Shown one piece after another: positions 1-7,333 of a stretch of DNA of 9,032 nt; within the stretch, counting starts at the first letter, position 1, and each line of letters begins with the position of its first letter. Location: positions 1 to 9,032 of the forward strand of contig CAZVUW010000112.1 of NCBI GenBank assembly GCA_964629825.1, read 5' to 3'. Position numbers and translations under genes: made by a program. The notes beneath the pieces are model-generated. The model worked only from the letters and a program-made list of their open reading frames with translations. It ran no database searches and was not told the origin of the DNA. Origin of the DNA: CAZVUW01 sp964629825 (GTDB lineage Bacteria; Actinomycetota; Nitriliruptoria; Euzebyales; Egibacteraceae).

Positions 1-36
1 GACAGCCGGCAAGACAGGCCCAGGTCCAGCGGACAG

Positions 37-1836
37 CTAGCCTTCCTCGCTGGTGAACCGGGCCAACTCCTCATCCACGATGGAGGGATCGAGCTTGCGG
101 AACACCGGCTTGGGCGGCGCCAACGGCCGGCCAGCCGGCAGGACGCCCGGCTGCCATCTGGCGGCGGTCTGGTAGTCGCCGGTCAGCACCGGATACGCGG
201 GTCCGCCGTCCAGATCGTCCACCTCGCGGACCTCTGGCATGGGCGCGAACCGCCCGTCGCCGCCTAGCTGCTCGTACACCTTCTGCGCGGAGTGGGGCAG
301 GAACGGTGACAACAGCGTGTTGCAGTCACTGACCACCTGCAACGCCACGTGCAGAATGGTGCCCATCCGCTCCCGATCGGTCTCGCGCAGCTTCCACGGC
401 GCCTGGTCCGACAGGTACCGGTTGGCTTCGGCCACCACCCGCATCGCCTCACCGATCGCCGCCTTCTGCCGGTGTCGGGCGATCAGACCGCCCACGGTGT
501 CGAACCCGGCTCGTGCGGTCGCCAGTAGTGCCTCATCGGCTGCGGTCAGGCCAGCGGCGTCGATCGGCGGCACCGCCCCGAAGTTCTTGGCCGCCATCGA
601 GATCGACCGGTTGACCAGGTTGCCCCAGCCGGCCACCAGCTCGTCGTTGTTGCGGCGCAGAAACTCCGCCCAGGTGAAGTCGGTGTCCTGATTCTCCGGC
701 CCGGCCACGGCGATGAAGTACCGCAGCGCGTCCGGGTCGTAGCGCTGGAGAAAGTCGCGGACGTAGATGACGACGCGGCGGGAGGACGAGAACTTCGCCC
801 CCTCCATGGTGAGGAACTCGCTGGAGACCACTTCGGTGGGTAGCTGCAGCACCCCGTACTCGCCCGGCTCGCCGCCCCGCGCGCCGCGCCCGTTGTAGCC
901 CAGCAGCTCCGCCGGCCAGATCTGCGAGTGGAAGGTGATGTTGTCCTTGCCCATGAAGTAGTACTGGCGCGCCTGCGGATCGGACCACCAGCGGCGCCAC
1001 GCCTCCGGGTCACCGGAGCGCCTGGCCCACTCGATCGAGGCCGACAGGTACCCGATCACCGCGTCGAACCACACGTAGATGCGCTTGTCGTCCCGGTCGG
1101 CGTACTGCGGCAGCGGGATCAGCACGCCCCAGTCGATGTCGCGGGTGATCGCGCGCGGCTTGAGATCCTCGATGAGGTTCAGCGCGAAGGCCTTGACGTT
1201 CGGCCGCCATGAGGTCTGCGGCTCGATCCAGGCCTTCAGCTCCTCGGCGAACCGCGGCAGGTCCAGGTAGAAGTGCTCGGTGTCGCGGAAGACCGGCGGC
1301 TTGCCGTCGATCTTGGAGCGCGGGTTCACCAGGTCGGCCGGGTCGAGCTGCTTGCCGCAGCTGTCGCACTGGTCGCCGCGGGCGTCGGGAGCACCGCAGT
1401 TGGGGCAGGTGCCCTCGATGTAGCGGTCCGGCAGCGCCCGGCCCGAGGTCGAGTCGAACGCGCCGGGCGCGGTCTGCGAGATGATGTAGCCGCGCTCGTG
1501 CACCTTGGTGAACAGGTCCTGGACGATGCGGTGGTGGTTCGCCGTCGTGGTGCGCGTGAACAGGTCGTAGGTGAGACCGAGGCGCGTGAGGTCCTGGGCG
1601 ATGACCGCGTTGTAGCGATCCGCGAGCTCCTGCGGGGAGATGCCCTCGGCGTCGGCGGCGACCGTGATCGGCGTGCCGTGCTCGTCGGTGCCGCTGACCA
1701 TGAGGACGTCGCGTCCGGCCATGCGCTGGTAGCGCGCGAAGATGTCGGACGGCACGCCGAAGCCGGCGACGTGACCGATGTGGCGCGGGCCGTTGGCGTA
1801 CGGCCAGGCGACGGCGACGAGGATCTTGTCGGGCAT
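37..1836 (-). CDS. metG: Methionyl-tRNA synthetase (MetRS)
   Basis: Charges tRNA(Met) and initiator tRNA with methionine in the cytoplasm using ATP; essential for translation. The 599-residue product carries the class I signatures in order: HIGH at residues 19-22, a zinc knuckle with Cys144/Cys147 and Cys157/Cys160, the KMSKS-equivalent KFSSS at 348-352, and an anticodon-binding helical region containing NRYLSDQAPWKL (472-483), whose Trp is the usual anticodon contact. Length suits a MetRS without the C-terminal EMAP/Trbp dimerisation domain. The ATG at 1836 is preceded by AGGAG about 10 nt upstream, and the protein begins right at the Rossmann strand (KILVAVAWPYANGP), so the start is secure. 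The stop is TAG at 37-39. It is the last gene of the minus-strand string, 76 nt after the membrane protein gene, and may be co-transcribed or have its own promoter. Confidence 0.97.
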   Translation of the reverse strand: MPDKILVAVAWPYANGPRHIGHVAGFGVPSDIFARYQRMAGRDVLMVSGTDEHGTPITVAADAEGISPQELADRYNAVIAQDLTRLGLTYDLFTRTTTANHHRIVQDLFTKVHERGYIISQTAPGAFDSTSGRALPDRYIEGTCPNCGAPDARGDQCDSCGKQLDPADLVNPRSKIDGKPPVFRDTEHFYLDLPRFAEELKAWIEPQTSWRPNVKAFALNLIEDLKPRAITRDIDWGVLIPLPQYADRDDKRIYVWFDAVIGYLSASIEWARRSGDPEAWRRWWSDPQARQYYFMGKDNITFHSQIWPAELLGYNGRGARGGEPGEYGVLQLPTEVVSSEFLTMEGAKFSSSRRVVIYVRDFLQRYDPDALRYFIAVAGPENQDTDFTWAEFLRRNNDELVAGWGNLVNRSISMAAKNFGAVPPIDAAGLTAADEALLATARAGFDTVGGLIARHRQKAAIGEAMRVVAEANRYLSDQAPWKLRETDRERMGTILHVALQVVSDCNTLLSPFLPHSAQKVYEQLGGDGRFAPMPEVREVDDLDGGPAYPVLTGDYQTAARWQPGVLPAGRPLAPPKPVFRKLDPSIVDEELARFTSEEG

Positions 1837-1912
1837 GCGAGCGCTGCTCCTGGGCCGGGGCTAAGCGGGAATCGTAGATGAGGCTAGGCGTCCGCCGGCG
1901 CCACGGGCCGGG

Positions 1913-2647
1913 TCAGCCGCCGAAGGAGGTCGGCCCGCCCTCCGGGGCGCGGTCCTCCCAGCCGCCGTCCTGCTGGCCCAGCGCCTCCCACATCAGCGGC
2001 GGCTCGAGCGCCGGCAGCGCCCCCAGGGGGACGGTGAGCGCGACGGCGGCGGGCTCCAGCCGCGGCGCCTCGGGCAGGGCGATCTGCTCGCCGGTGGCCC
2101 AGTCGAGGGCTCCGGCGACGACCCGAGGGCCGACCAGCTGGACGGTGACTGTGGCCGCGAGCTCCCCTTTGGACCACAGGTCGACCGACCACAGCAGATC
2201 GCCGCCCTCCGGCACATCGCCGGCCAGGCGCCAGACGATCTCGAGCGTCTCGCCGTCGCTGCTGAGGTCGACGCCGAGGAGGTCGGCGGCCTCGTTGACG
2301 TCCGGCGGCACCTCGCTGGCGGAGTCCATCACGTCGCCGGGGGCGTCCTTGACCGAGGAGCTGCCCGCCAGGGTCTCCACGGTCCGCGGGTCCGGGGTGG
2401 GCAGCGGGCTGGGAGCGCTCGTCGGTGGGAGGGGTATCTCCCGTGGGGTCGGGCGCGCCTCGGTCGGCTCGGCCGTGGGGTCAACCGCGGCCTCCGAGGG
2501 GTTCGCCGTCGGCTCCACGGCTGCCTGGGTGGACGCCGGCTCGGGATCGTCGCGCCCGGACAGCCACAGGGGCACAAAGGCCACCAGGAGGATCAGCACG
2601 ACCGTGCCGATCCACACCGCTAGGCGGCGACGGCCTACCTGCGCCAT
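1913..2647 (-). CDS. Single-pass membrane-anchored protein, unknown function
   Basis: Function not recognised. The 244-residue product starts with a short basic stretch (GRRR), then one hydrophobic segment at about residues 9-29, so it is probably N-terminally anchored with the bulk outside the cell. No cysteine follows the segment, so it is not a lipoprotein. Residues 31-90 form a Pro/Thr/Ala/Glu-rich linker containing two tandem 11-residue units (AAVEPTANPSE and AAVDPTAEPTE, 42-63). Residues 95-235 look like a compact, beta-rich domain: it opens with DAPGD, continues with alternating strands (GETLEIVWRLAGDVP), and resembles extracellular beta-sandwich modules, although no catalytic motif is visible. 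The ATG has GAGG a few bases upstream. It lies between the flavoprotein gene (64 nt) and metG (76 nt). A stalk plus exported domain suggests a cell-surface role; this is inference. Confidence 0.85.
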   Translation of the reverse strand: MAQVGRRRLAVWIGTVVLILLVAFVPLWLSGRDDPEPASTQAAVEPTANPSEAAVDPTAEPTEARPTPREIPLPPTSAPSPLPTPDPRTVETLAGSSSVKDAPGDVMDSASEVPPDVNEAADLLGVDLSSDGETLEIVWRLAGDVPEGGDLLWSVDLWSKGELAATVTVQLVGPRVVAGALDWATGEQIALPEAPRLEPAAVALTVPLGALPALEPPLMWEALGQQDGGWEDRAPEGGPTSFGG

Positions 2648-2711
2648 GGCACCTCGCTCTCGCGTCTCGTTCCAAGCGACGCTACCGCGCGGGCGGCCGG
2701 CGGGGTGGGCT

Positions 2712-3860
2712 CTACGCGGCGGCGTCTCGGCTCCCGGGCCAGTCCAGCGACTCGAGGACCTCCACCTCGCGCTTCATGGCAGCGCTCATGGCGAGGTGGT
2801 GATCCTGGAGATCGTCGAGCCGCCAGCCGAAGCCGGCGATGGCGTCCGTCGCCCTCAGCAGGGGTTCCGACAGCTCGTCGCGCAACCGCTCATAGCCGAC
2901 CAGCGCGGAGCGGTCATCCTCGCGCAGGAGCGCATCGATCGCCCTGGCGAGCAGCTCGGCGTCGCGCAGGGCAGATGAGATCCCGTGAGCGGTGGTGGGG
3001 TCGAGGTAGTGGCCCGCGTCGCCGGCCAGCGCCCAGCCCGGTCCCCAGGGCCGCCGGAGCCAGCCCGGCACGCCGGCCACCGCGCGCACGGGCTCGACCC
3101 TTGTGCCGACGTCGACCCTTGCCGCCAGCGCGGGCTGCGTTCGCGCGAGGACCTGCAGCAGGCTGGCCTCGGGGTCGTCTCGCAGGGCGGCAAGGTCCGG
3201 GGACGGGACTCCCGCGAAGACGCACACCTGTCCGTCGTTGGTGGGGATCAGCCCGCCACTCGCGCCCTCTCCGAAGCTCCACTCAAAGCCCGCGGCCTCG
3301 ACTCCGGTCCAGTAGCTGTACAGGAAGCCGCTGGCGGAGGCGCCGCGCATGGTGAACGGCGCGTCCACCATCGCGGCCACGGCCGAGGCTCGGCCGTCCG
3401 CGCCGACCGTGATGGTCGCGTGCAGATCCTCGGTGCGGCCGTGCTCGTCTCGAGCCCGAACCCCGATGACCCTGCCCGCCGCGTCGCGCAGCAGGTCGCG
3501 CACGGTCACCCGGTGGCGGAGCTCGGCTCCGCTGCGTTCGGCAGCGCGCACCAGCAAAGGATCGAGCACCGTCCGCCGCGGCGCGTACAGCCGTCGCGAG
3601 GCCTCGACCACCACCGGTCGGTCGCCGTAGTGGAAGACCACGCGCTGCTGCCCGGGTGCGCCGGTCGTGACGAGGTCCTCCAGCAGTCCCCAGCGCTCGA
3701 GCTGTAGGACCGCCGGTCGCATCAGAGCGTGCGTGGAGGGTGTGTCGCTGCCGCGCCGCTGGCGGTCGAGCACCAGCACCCGCCACCCGGCCCTGGCCAG
3801 CAGCAGCGCGGTGCTGGCTCCCGCCACGCGCCCCCCGACGATGATCGCGTCGTACTGCAT
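2712..3860 (-). CDS. FAD-dependent oxidoreductase (class A monooxygenase / geranylgeranyl-reductase-like)
   Basis: A cytoplasmic flavoprotein of 382 residues in the p-hydroxybenzoate-hydroxylase fold group. The dinucleotide-binding motif is at the N-terminus (IIVGGRVAGAS, 6-16), followed by an acidic/Arg strand end LDRQ. The DG motif is VGADGRAS (152-159), and the FAD-ribityl GD motif is ALAGDAGHYLDPTTAHGI (277-294). The segment RRTVLDPLLVRAAERSGAEL (95-114) is typical of this superfamily. The upstream ATG at 3929 is in frame but adds 23 low-complexity residues and overlaps the OsmC gene end and a strong hairpin; the ATG at 3860 has AGGAGG four bases upstream and starts exactly at the beta strand, so it is chosen. 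The gene follows OsmC by 65 nt. The reaction could be hydroxylation or reduction of a hydrophobic or aromatic substrate; the substrate is not deducible. Confidence 0.92.
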   Translation of the reverse strand: MQYDAIIVGGRVAGASTALLLARAGWRVLVLDRQRRGSDTPSTHALMRPAVLQLERWGLLEDLVTTGAPGQQRVVFHYGDRPVVVEASRRLYAPRRTVLDPLLVRAAERSGAELRHRVTVRDLLRDAAGRVIGVRARDEHGRTEDLHATITVGADGRASAVAAMVDAPFTMRGASASGFLYSYWTGVEAAGFEWSFGEGASGGLIPTNDGQVCVFAGVPSPDLAALRDDPEASLLQVLARTQPALAARVDVGTRVEPVRAVAGVPGWLRRPWGPGWALAGDAGHYLDPTTAHGISSALRDAELLARAIDALLREDDRSALVGYERLRDELSEPLLRATDAIAGFGWRLDDLQDHHLAMSAAMKREVEVLESLDWPGSRDAAA

Positions 3861-3864
3861 TGCG

Positions 3865-3870
3865 CCTCCT
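3865..3870 (-). promoter_or_regulatory. Ribosome binding site deciding the flavoprotein start
   Basis: Minus-strand AGGAGG lies four bases before the ATG at 3860. It supports this start over the in-frame ATG at 3929, which would include the hairpin and overlap the OsmC stop codon. Confidence 0.85.
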
Positions 3871-3881
3871 CGGCTGCGGTC

Positions 3882-3917
3882 AGACCCGGGCGGGGCGCCG
3901 GTGCCCCGCCCGGGTCT
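3882..3917 (-). other. 15-bp perfect GC-rich stem-loop between OsmC and flavoprotein genes
   Basis: The left arm AGACCCGGGCGGGGC (3882-3896) is exactly complementary to the right arm GCCCCGCCCGGGTCT (3903-3917), with a 6-nt loop. It sits 8 nt beyond the OsmC stop and 21 nt before the flavoprotein ATG, ending about 11 nt short of the ribosome binding site. No T-run follows on either strand, so it is not a canonical intrinsic terminator. It may act as a U-less terminator or attenuator, a 3' end stabiliser for the OsmC message, or a processing site. The structure is seen; its function is inference. Confidence 0.85.
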
Positions 3918-3925
3918 ACGGCCGG

Positions 3926-4498
3926 TCACACCACGTCCACGTCCACGTCCACGGGTACGCCGTTGGTCAGCACGTCGAAGACAGCCGAGCGAGCGCGTGA
4001 CTGCTCGACCAGCTCGCGGAGGCGCTCCGGGCTGGCGTCGCCGCTGATGCGGAAGCCGACCCGGATGCGCTGGTAGCCGTTGCGCACGTCCTCGGACAGG
4101 CCGAGGAGCCCGCGCAGATCGATGTCGCCCTCCACCGTGCTCTCCACGGAGGTGAGCGCGATGCCCCGGGCCGCGGCGATGTTGCCGATACCCGCTGTGA
4201 GGCAGGCGGCGAGGCCGTGCAGGAGGAACTCGACCGGCGTTGCGGCCCGGTCCTCCGCGACCAGCACCCTGGGGTGGTCGGCCTCGTAGACGTGCTCCGC
4301 CTCGCGCGCCTGCTCGGCGCCGGCGCCGTAGAAGCCCGAGATCGTCGTCCGGCTGTACGTGCCGGTGACCCAGCGGTTGGTCGCGCGGAACTGGAAGCGC
4401 GCCGCCGCGGGCTGGGCGGCGACCGCGTCGATGGTCGCGAACAGACCCGGGACGTCCACGCCGTTCATCGGCTGGCGCGCGGTGGTGGTGGTGCTCAT
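3926..4498 (-). CDS. OsmC family protein (peroxiredoxin-like), single-cysteine
   Basis: A 190-residue member of the OsmC/Ohr superfamily, cytoplasmic proteins that usually reduce organic hydroperoxides with two cysteines. The core helix TPVEFLLHGLAACLTAGI (87-104) holds the expected first Cys (Cys99), and the strand-helix pattern around it (EADHPRVLVAEDRAATPVEF) matches the family. The usual second Cys motif near the C-terminus is replaced by RSAVFDVLTN (170-179), so Cys99 is the only cysteine; a classic Cys-Cys peroxidase cycle is therefore unlikely without a partner thiol. The C-terminus ends in a VDVDVDV tail encoded by a hexanucleotide repeat. The ATG has AGGAGG seven bases upstream. A 16-bp palindrome identical to the one at the TetR promoter lies 23 nt before the ATG. 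The flavoprotein gene follows. Family assignment is strong, activity uncertain. Confidence 0.93.
   Translation of the reverse strand: MSTTTTARQPMNGVDVPGLFATIDAVAAQPAAARFQFRATNRWVTGTYSRTTISGFYGAGAEQAREAEHVYEADHPRVLVAEDRAATPVEFLLHGLAACLTAGIGNIAAARGIALTSVESTVEGDIDLRGLLGLSEDVRNGYQRIRVGFRISGDASPERLRELVEQSRARSAVFDVLTNGVPVDVDVDVV
3931..3953. repeat. Short tandem hexanucleotide repeat CCACGT
   Basis: Three exact copies of CCACGT plus a partial fourth encode the VDVDVDV tail of the OsmC-family protein. The unit length keeps the reading frame if copy number changes, so tail length could vary between strains. Confidence 0.8.
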
Positions 4499-4521
4499 GG
4501 TGGTGCCTCCTTGGCTGTCAG

Positions 4522-4537
4522 TCGGTCGATCGACCGA
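4522..4537. promoter_or_regulatory. Palindromic operator copy 2 (upstream of OsmC gene)
   Basis: TCGGTCGATCGACCGA is a perfect 16-bp palindrome in the 99-nt gap between the hydrolase-glycosyltransferase gene and OsmC. It ends 23 nt before the OsmC ATG. The same 16 bases, plus one flanking G, recur at 7445-7461 in the TetR promoter. Size, symmetry and position fit a TetR-family operator. No convincing -35/-10 pair could be read around it, so whether it overlaps the -10 or the start point is open. Confidence 0.75.
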
Positions 4538-4597
4538 GTTGTGAGGTGCGGGAACCCCCTTGGCTCCGCGGGTGGTACAGGTCCTTGTCCTCTTCGG

Positions 4598-6712
4598 CTA
4601 CAGCAGCTCTGCAACCATCGCCGCGGCCCGCGCGGCGCCGTCCTCCTCGACGGGCCGATGAGAGACCGGGCGATTGATCTCGTGGGTGATGGCTGCCGCC
4701 AGGTCCTCGACGCGGGTCTCGGAGAAGTCCATGAAGCGGCCCGCGCCGTACTGGTCGAGGCGGTGGCGGACGTGGTAGCGCTGCTCGAAGTGGTTGCGCA
4801 GCGGGAAGTACAGGAACGGCCGCTGCGACGCGGTGAGCTCCATCGTCGTCGTCAGCCCGCCCTGGACGATGGCGAGGTCGCACACCGCCAGGTGTCGGTA
4901 GAGCCGGTTGATGTATCCGTGCACCTCGAGCCCATGGTGAGCCGGCAGGGTCTCTGGAGCGATGCGCGGACCGGCGACTGCGATGGTGCGCAGCTCGGGG
5001 AGCGCCTCCCTGGCGAGCGGGTGGGCCGCGATCGCGAGCTCTAGCAGGTCGCGCCCCACGCCCGATCCGCCGACCGTCACGACGCAGATCTTCTCGTCCG
5101 GCCCGTACCCGAGGTCGGCCCGCCAGCGCGCTCGCTGCTCCTCGCTCGGGGGCTTGAAGCCCGTGATGTAGCCCGAGAAGTCGAAGTGCTCCTCGGTCCA
5201 GTCGCGGATCTTGGGCAGATCCGGGCCGAAAGCGTCCGGCACGACGTCGTGGGGGTTTCCGACGAAGATCGCCCGGTCGCGCACGCGCGGGAAGCGGGCG
5301 ATGTGCTCGATCATCTCGGCGTTGTAGTCGGCGGTGAGGTGGGCCTCCCAATCCCCGGAGCCCTCCATCGGCAGATATCCGACGAAGTCGGTGAGCCACG
5401 CGAGCGAGGAGCGCTTGAGCTCCGGGTTCTCGTGCCAGTGGTGGTCGACGTCCCAGGCCTCGTCGGCCACGACGACGTCGTAGAGGCCCTCGTCCACCAC
5501 CTCCTGGAAGATCATGAAGTTGGCGACCAGGATCTCGTCCATACGCCGCAGCGCCTGGAAGCAGTGCAGGTCGTGGCCGCACGACTCCGAGGTGATGTGG
5601 GACGACTCCGAGACCAGCCAGTCGCTGGCTGGGTGCACGGTCTCGCCTTCGGCGCGCAGCACCGCGGTCACCGGGTGCTGAGCCAGCCAGGTGACCTCCA
5701 CGTCGGGCTCGATGGCGCGCAGCTCCTGGGCGATCGCCAGGTCCCGGCGAGCGTGGCCCAGGCCGATCGGCGAGGAGAGCATCAGGACGCGCTTGCGGCG
5801 TGCGAGACCACGCTGCCAGCGGCGACGCTCGTGCTGCTCTGGGGTGCGGCCCACGCGCCGGGCGAAGTCGTGCAGAAGGCGGTTGACGACCACCGGGTCG
5901 CGGGCGAGTGGGATGTGCCCTGCGTCCTCCAGGACGACGAGCTCGCCGCCTGTGGCCTCCGCCAGGGCGTCGCCGCGCGACAGCGGGCTGATGCGGTCGT
6001 CCTCGCCGTGGATGATCAGCACCGGGCTGCGGACTGCGCCGCACCACTCGAGGATGGTGGCGCGGTCGGGCATCCCCGCCGCGGCGTCGGCGAGCAGCAC
6101 CTCGGGTGTGGTCTCGGCCGCCCAACCTCGGGCGTCCTCGCGCTGCTTGGTGGAGTGGGGCTCAGGGAAGCACTGGTCGAAGAAGAACTCAGCGAAGTCC
6201 TCGTAGTGCCTGCGCCAGTGGTGGGCGTTGTAGCGCTCCCAGCCGACGGGCTCGTCGATGTGCTCGTGGAAGCGCTTGCCGGCGGCGACGCGGTCCGGCG
6301 CCTGGGGCGTGAGCGACACCGTCGGGCCGATGAAAACCTGCCCGATCACCCGCTCCGGCGCCATGGCCGCGAGCATCAGTGACCAGGCCGCCCCCTTGGA
6401 CAGAGACACGAGAATCGCCTGCTCCGTCCCGCTGGCGTCGAGGACCGCCAGTGCGTCCTCGGCCAGGGCCTCGGCGGTGTAGTGCTTGGGGTCCAGCGGC
6501 CGGTCCGAATCGCCGTTGCCGGGACCGTCGAACGTGACCACGCGGTGGTGGCGTGCCAGGTAGGCCACCTGCGCCTTCCAGAATCGGCTGTGGATGATCG
6601 TCCACGTCGGCAGGAGCAGCAGAGTCGGGCTGCCGTCGCCGTGCACCTCGTAGGCGATGCCGACTCCGTCGACGTCGACGCGCCCGGTGGCATCCGGGAG
6701 TCGTGCGCGCAT
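4598..6712 (-). CDS. Alpha/beta-hydrolase - GT-B glycosyltransferase fusion protein
   Basis: A 704-residue two-domain protein. Residues 1-290 are an alpha/beta hydrolase: nucleophile elbow LVSLSKGAA with Ser105, acid Asp239 in HGEDDRISP, and His266 in EDAGHIPLARDP, giving a complete Ser-Asp-His triad. The elbow reads S-x-S-x-G rather than G-x-S-x-G. A basic linker (about 286-308, RRWQRGLARRKR) leads to residues 309-704, a GT-B glycosyltransferase. This has the MurG-like N-terminal motif SPIGLGHARR (314-323), a second Rossmann domain starting at KICVVTVGGSG, and the donor-site motif QGGLTTTMELTASQRPFLYFP followed by NHFEQ (617-644). No signal peptide or membrane segment is evident, so it is probably cytosolic or peripheral. 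AGGAGG overlaps the TetR stop codon (TAGGAGG) and only 9 nt separate the genes, so the two are co-transcribed and probably translationally coupled. Sugar donor, acceptor and hydrolase substrate are unknown. Confidence 0.92.
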   Translation of the reverse strand: MRARLPDATGRVDVDGVGIAYEVHGDGSPTLLLLPTWTIIHSRFWKAQVAYLARHHRVVTFDGPGNGDSDRPLDPKHYTAEALAEDALAVLDASGTEQAILVSLSKGAAWSLMLAAMAPERVIGQVFIGPTVSLTPQAPDRVAAGKRFHEHIDEPVGWERYNAHHWRRHYEDFAEFFFDQCFPEPHSTKQREDARGWAAETTPEVLLADAAAGMPDRATILEWCGAVRSPVLIIHGEDDRISPLSRGDALAEATGGELVVLEDAGHIPLARDPVVVNRLLHDFARRVGRTPEQHERRRWQRGLARRKRVLMLSSPIGLGHARRDLAIAQELRAIEPDVEVTWLAQHPVTAVLRAEGETVHPASDWLVSESSHITSESCGHDLHCFQALRRMDEILVANFMIFQEVVDEGLYDVVVADEAWDVDHHWHENPELKRSSLAWLTDFVGYLPMEGSGDWEAHLTADYNAEMIEHIARFPRVRDRAIFVGNPHDVVPDAFGPDLPKIRDWTEEHFDFSGYITGFKPPSEEQRARWRADLGYGPDEKICVVTVGGSGVGRDLLELAIAAHPLAREALPELRTIAVAGPRIAPETLPAHHGLEVHGYINRLYRHLAVCDLAIVQGGLTTTMELTASQRPFLYFPLRNHFEQRYHVRHRLDQYGAGRFMDFSETRVEDLAAAITHEINRPVSHRPVEEDGAARAAAMVAELL

Positions 6713-6717
6713 CGGGA

Positions 6718-6723
6718 CCTCCT
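6718..6723 (-). promoter_or_regulatory. Ribosome binding site overlapping the TetR stop codon
   Basis: Minus-strand AGGAGG begins inside the TAG stop of the TetR gene and lies five bases before the ATG of the hydrolase-glycosyltransferase gene. The overlap implies one transcript and coupled translation. Confidence 0.85.
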
Positions 6724-7333
6724 ACCCGGCGTTCTCTTCGAGCGCGCGGATCAGCTCGCCGACCCTGCGAAGGGCGGCGCGGATGGGAACCTGCTCCTCG
6801 CCGAAGCCGAGAAGGATCATCGACTCGGCGCCGAGGAAGGCGACGGCGATCAGGCTCGCGAGCTCGGCGGGCTCGAATGGGATGCCCCGCCCGCCCCGCC
6901 CGGCCGCCGGTACCTGCTCTGCCACGTCGGTGAGCAGCTCGAACCAGCCCACCAGGTAGCCACGCACCGCGGCGGCCACCGCGGGCTCGGACCATCCAGC
7001 GGCCGTCATCTCCTGCAGGACGCGGACGTAGCCCGAGGCCAGGTCCTCCTCCATGAAGTCGCAGGCCTGCTCCCAGCGCTTCCACAGGGGCTGGTCGGAG
7101 CCGTACATCTGCTTCTGACGCGCCAGAAGCCGCGCGTTCTCCCTCTCCAGCAGCGAGAGGACCAGCTGCTGCTTCGAGCCGAAGTGGTAGTGGATCTGGC
7201 TGAGCGGCACCCCGGCAGACTCGGCGATCGCGCGGGTCGACAGCGCCGCGTAGCCGGACTCGACCAGCGCCGCCCGCGTCGCCTCGAGGATCCGCTCTGC
7301 CGTGTCCCCGGTGCCCTTGCTCTTGACTGCCAA
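6722..7333 (-). CDS. TetR family transcriptional regulator
   Basis: A 203-residue DNA-binding regulator. The N-terminal domain is typical TetR_N: TAERILEATRAALVESGY (11-28), then the helix-turn-helix STRAIAESAGVPLSQIHYHF (32-51) and the conserved GSKQQLVLSLLERE. The remaining 140 residues form the helical ligand-binding and dimerisation domain. The chosen start is TTG at 7333, with AAGGG eight bases upstream. It is the only ATG/GTG/TTG in this frame between the predicted transcript start and the helix-turn-helix; the next in-frame candidate, a GTG at 7474, lies upstream of the -10. The ATG at 7443 is in a different frame. The stop codon overlaps the ribosome binding site of the fusion gene. 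A 16-bp palindrome at its promoter is repeated before OsmC, so autoregulation plus control of that unit is inferred. The ligand is unknown. Confidence 0.93.
   Translation of the reverse strand: MAVKSKGTGDTAERILEATRAALVESGYAALSTRAIAESAGVPLSQIHYHFGSKQQLVLSLLERENARLLARQKQMYGSDQPLWKRWEQACDFMEEDLASGYVRVLQEMTAAGWSEPAVAAAVRGYLVGWFELLTDVAEQVPAAGRGGRGIPFEPAELASLIAVAFLGAESMILLGFGEEQVPIRAALRRVGELIRALEENAG

Noticed and set aside
1837..1912. T-box or other riboswitch before metG
   Set aside because: Only 76 nt are available and no specifier loop, antiterminator or terminator structure could be read.
2679..2684. Minus-strand TAGCGT as a promoter -10 for the membrane protein gene
   Set aside because: The spacing to the ATG is plausible but there is no -35 match, so it remains unsupported.
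1878..2978. 366-codon plus-strand ORF
   Set aside because: It is antisense to the membrane protein and flavoprotein genes, is Ser/Arg/Gly-rich with no motif, and arises from high GC.
3861..3929. 23-residue N-terminal extension of the flavoprotein
   Set aside because: It is low-complexity, encoded by the hairpin and overlapping the OsmC end; the internal ATG at 3860 has a strong ribosome binding site.
4518..6125. 535-codon minus-strand ORF
   Set aside because: It is an out-of-frame reading of the hydrolase-glycosyltransferase gene; the product is Arg/Pro-rich with no domains.
5186..6382. 398-codon plus-strand ORF
   Set aside because: It is antisense to the fusion gene, with Val/Gly/Glu-biased composition typical of the complementary frame of a GC-rich gene.
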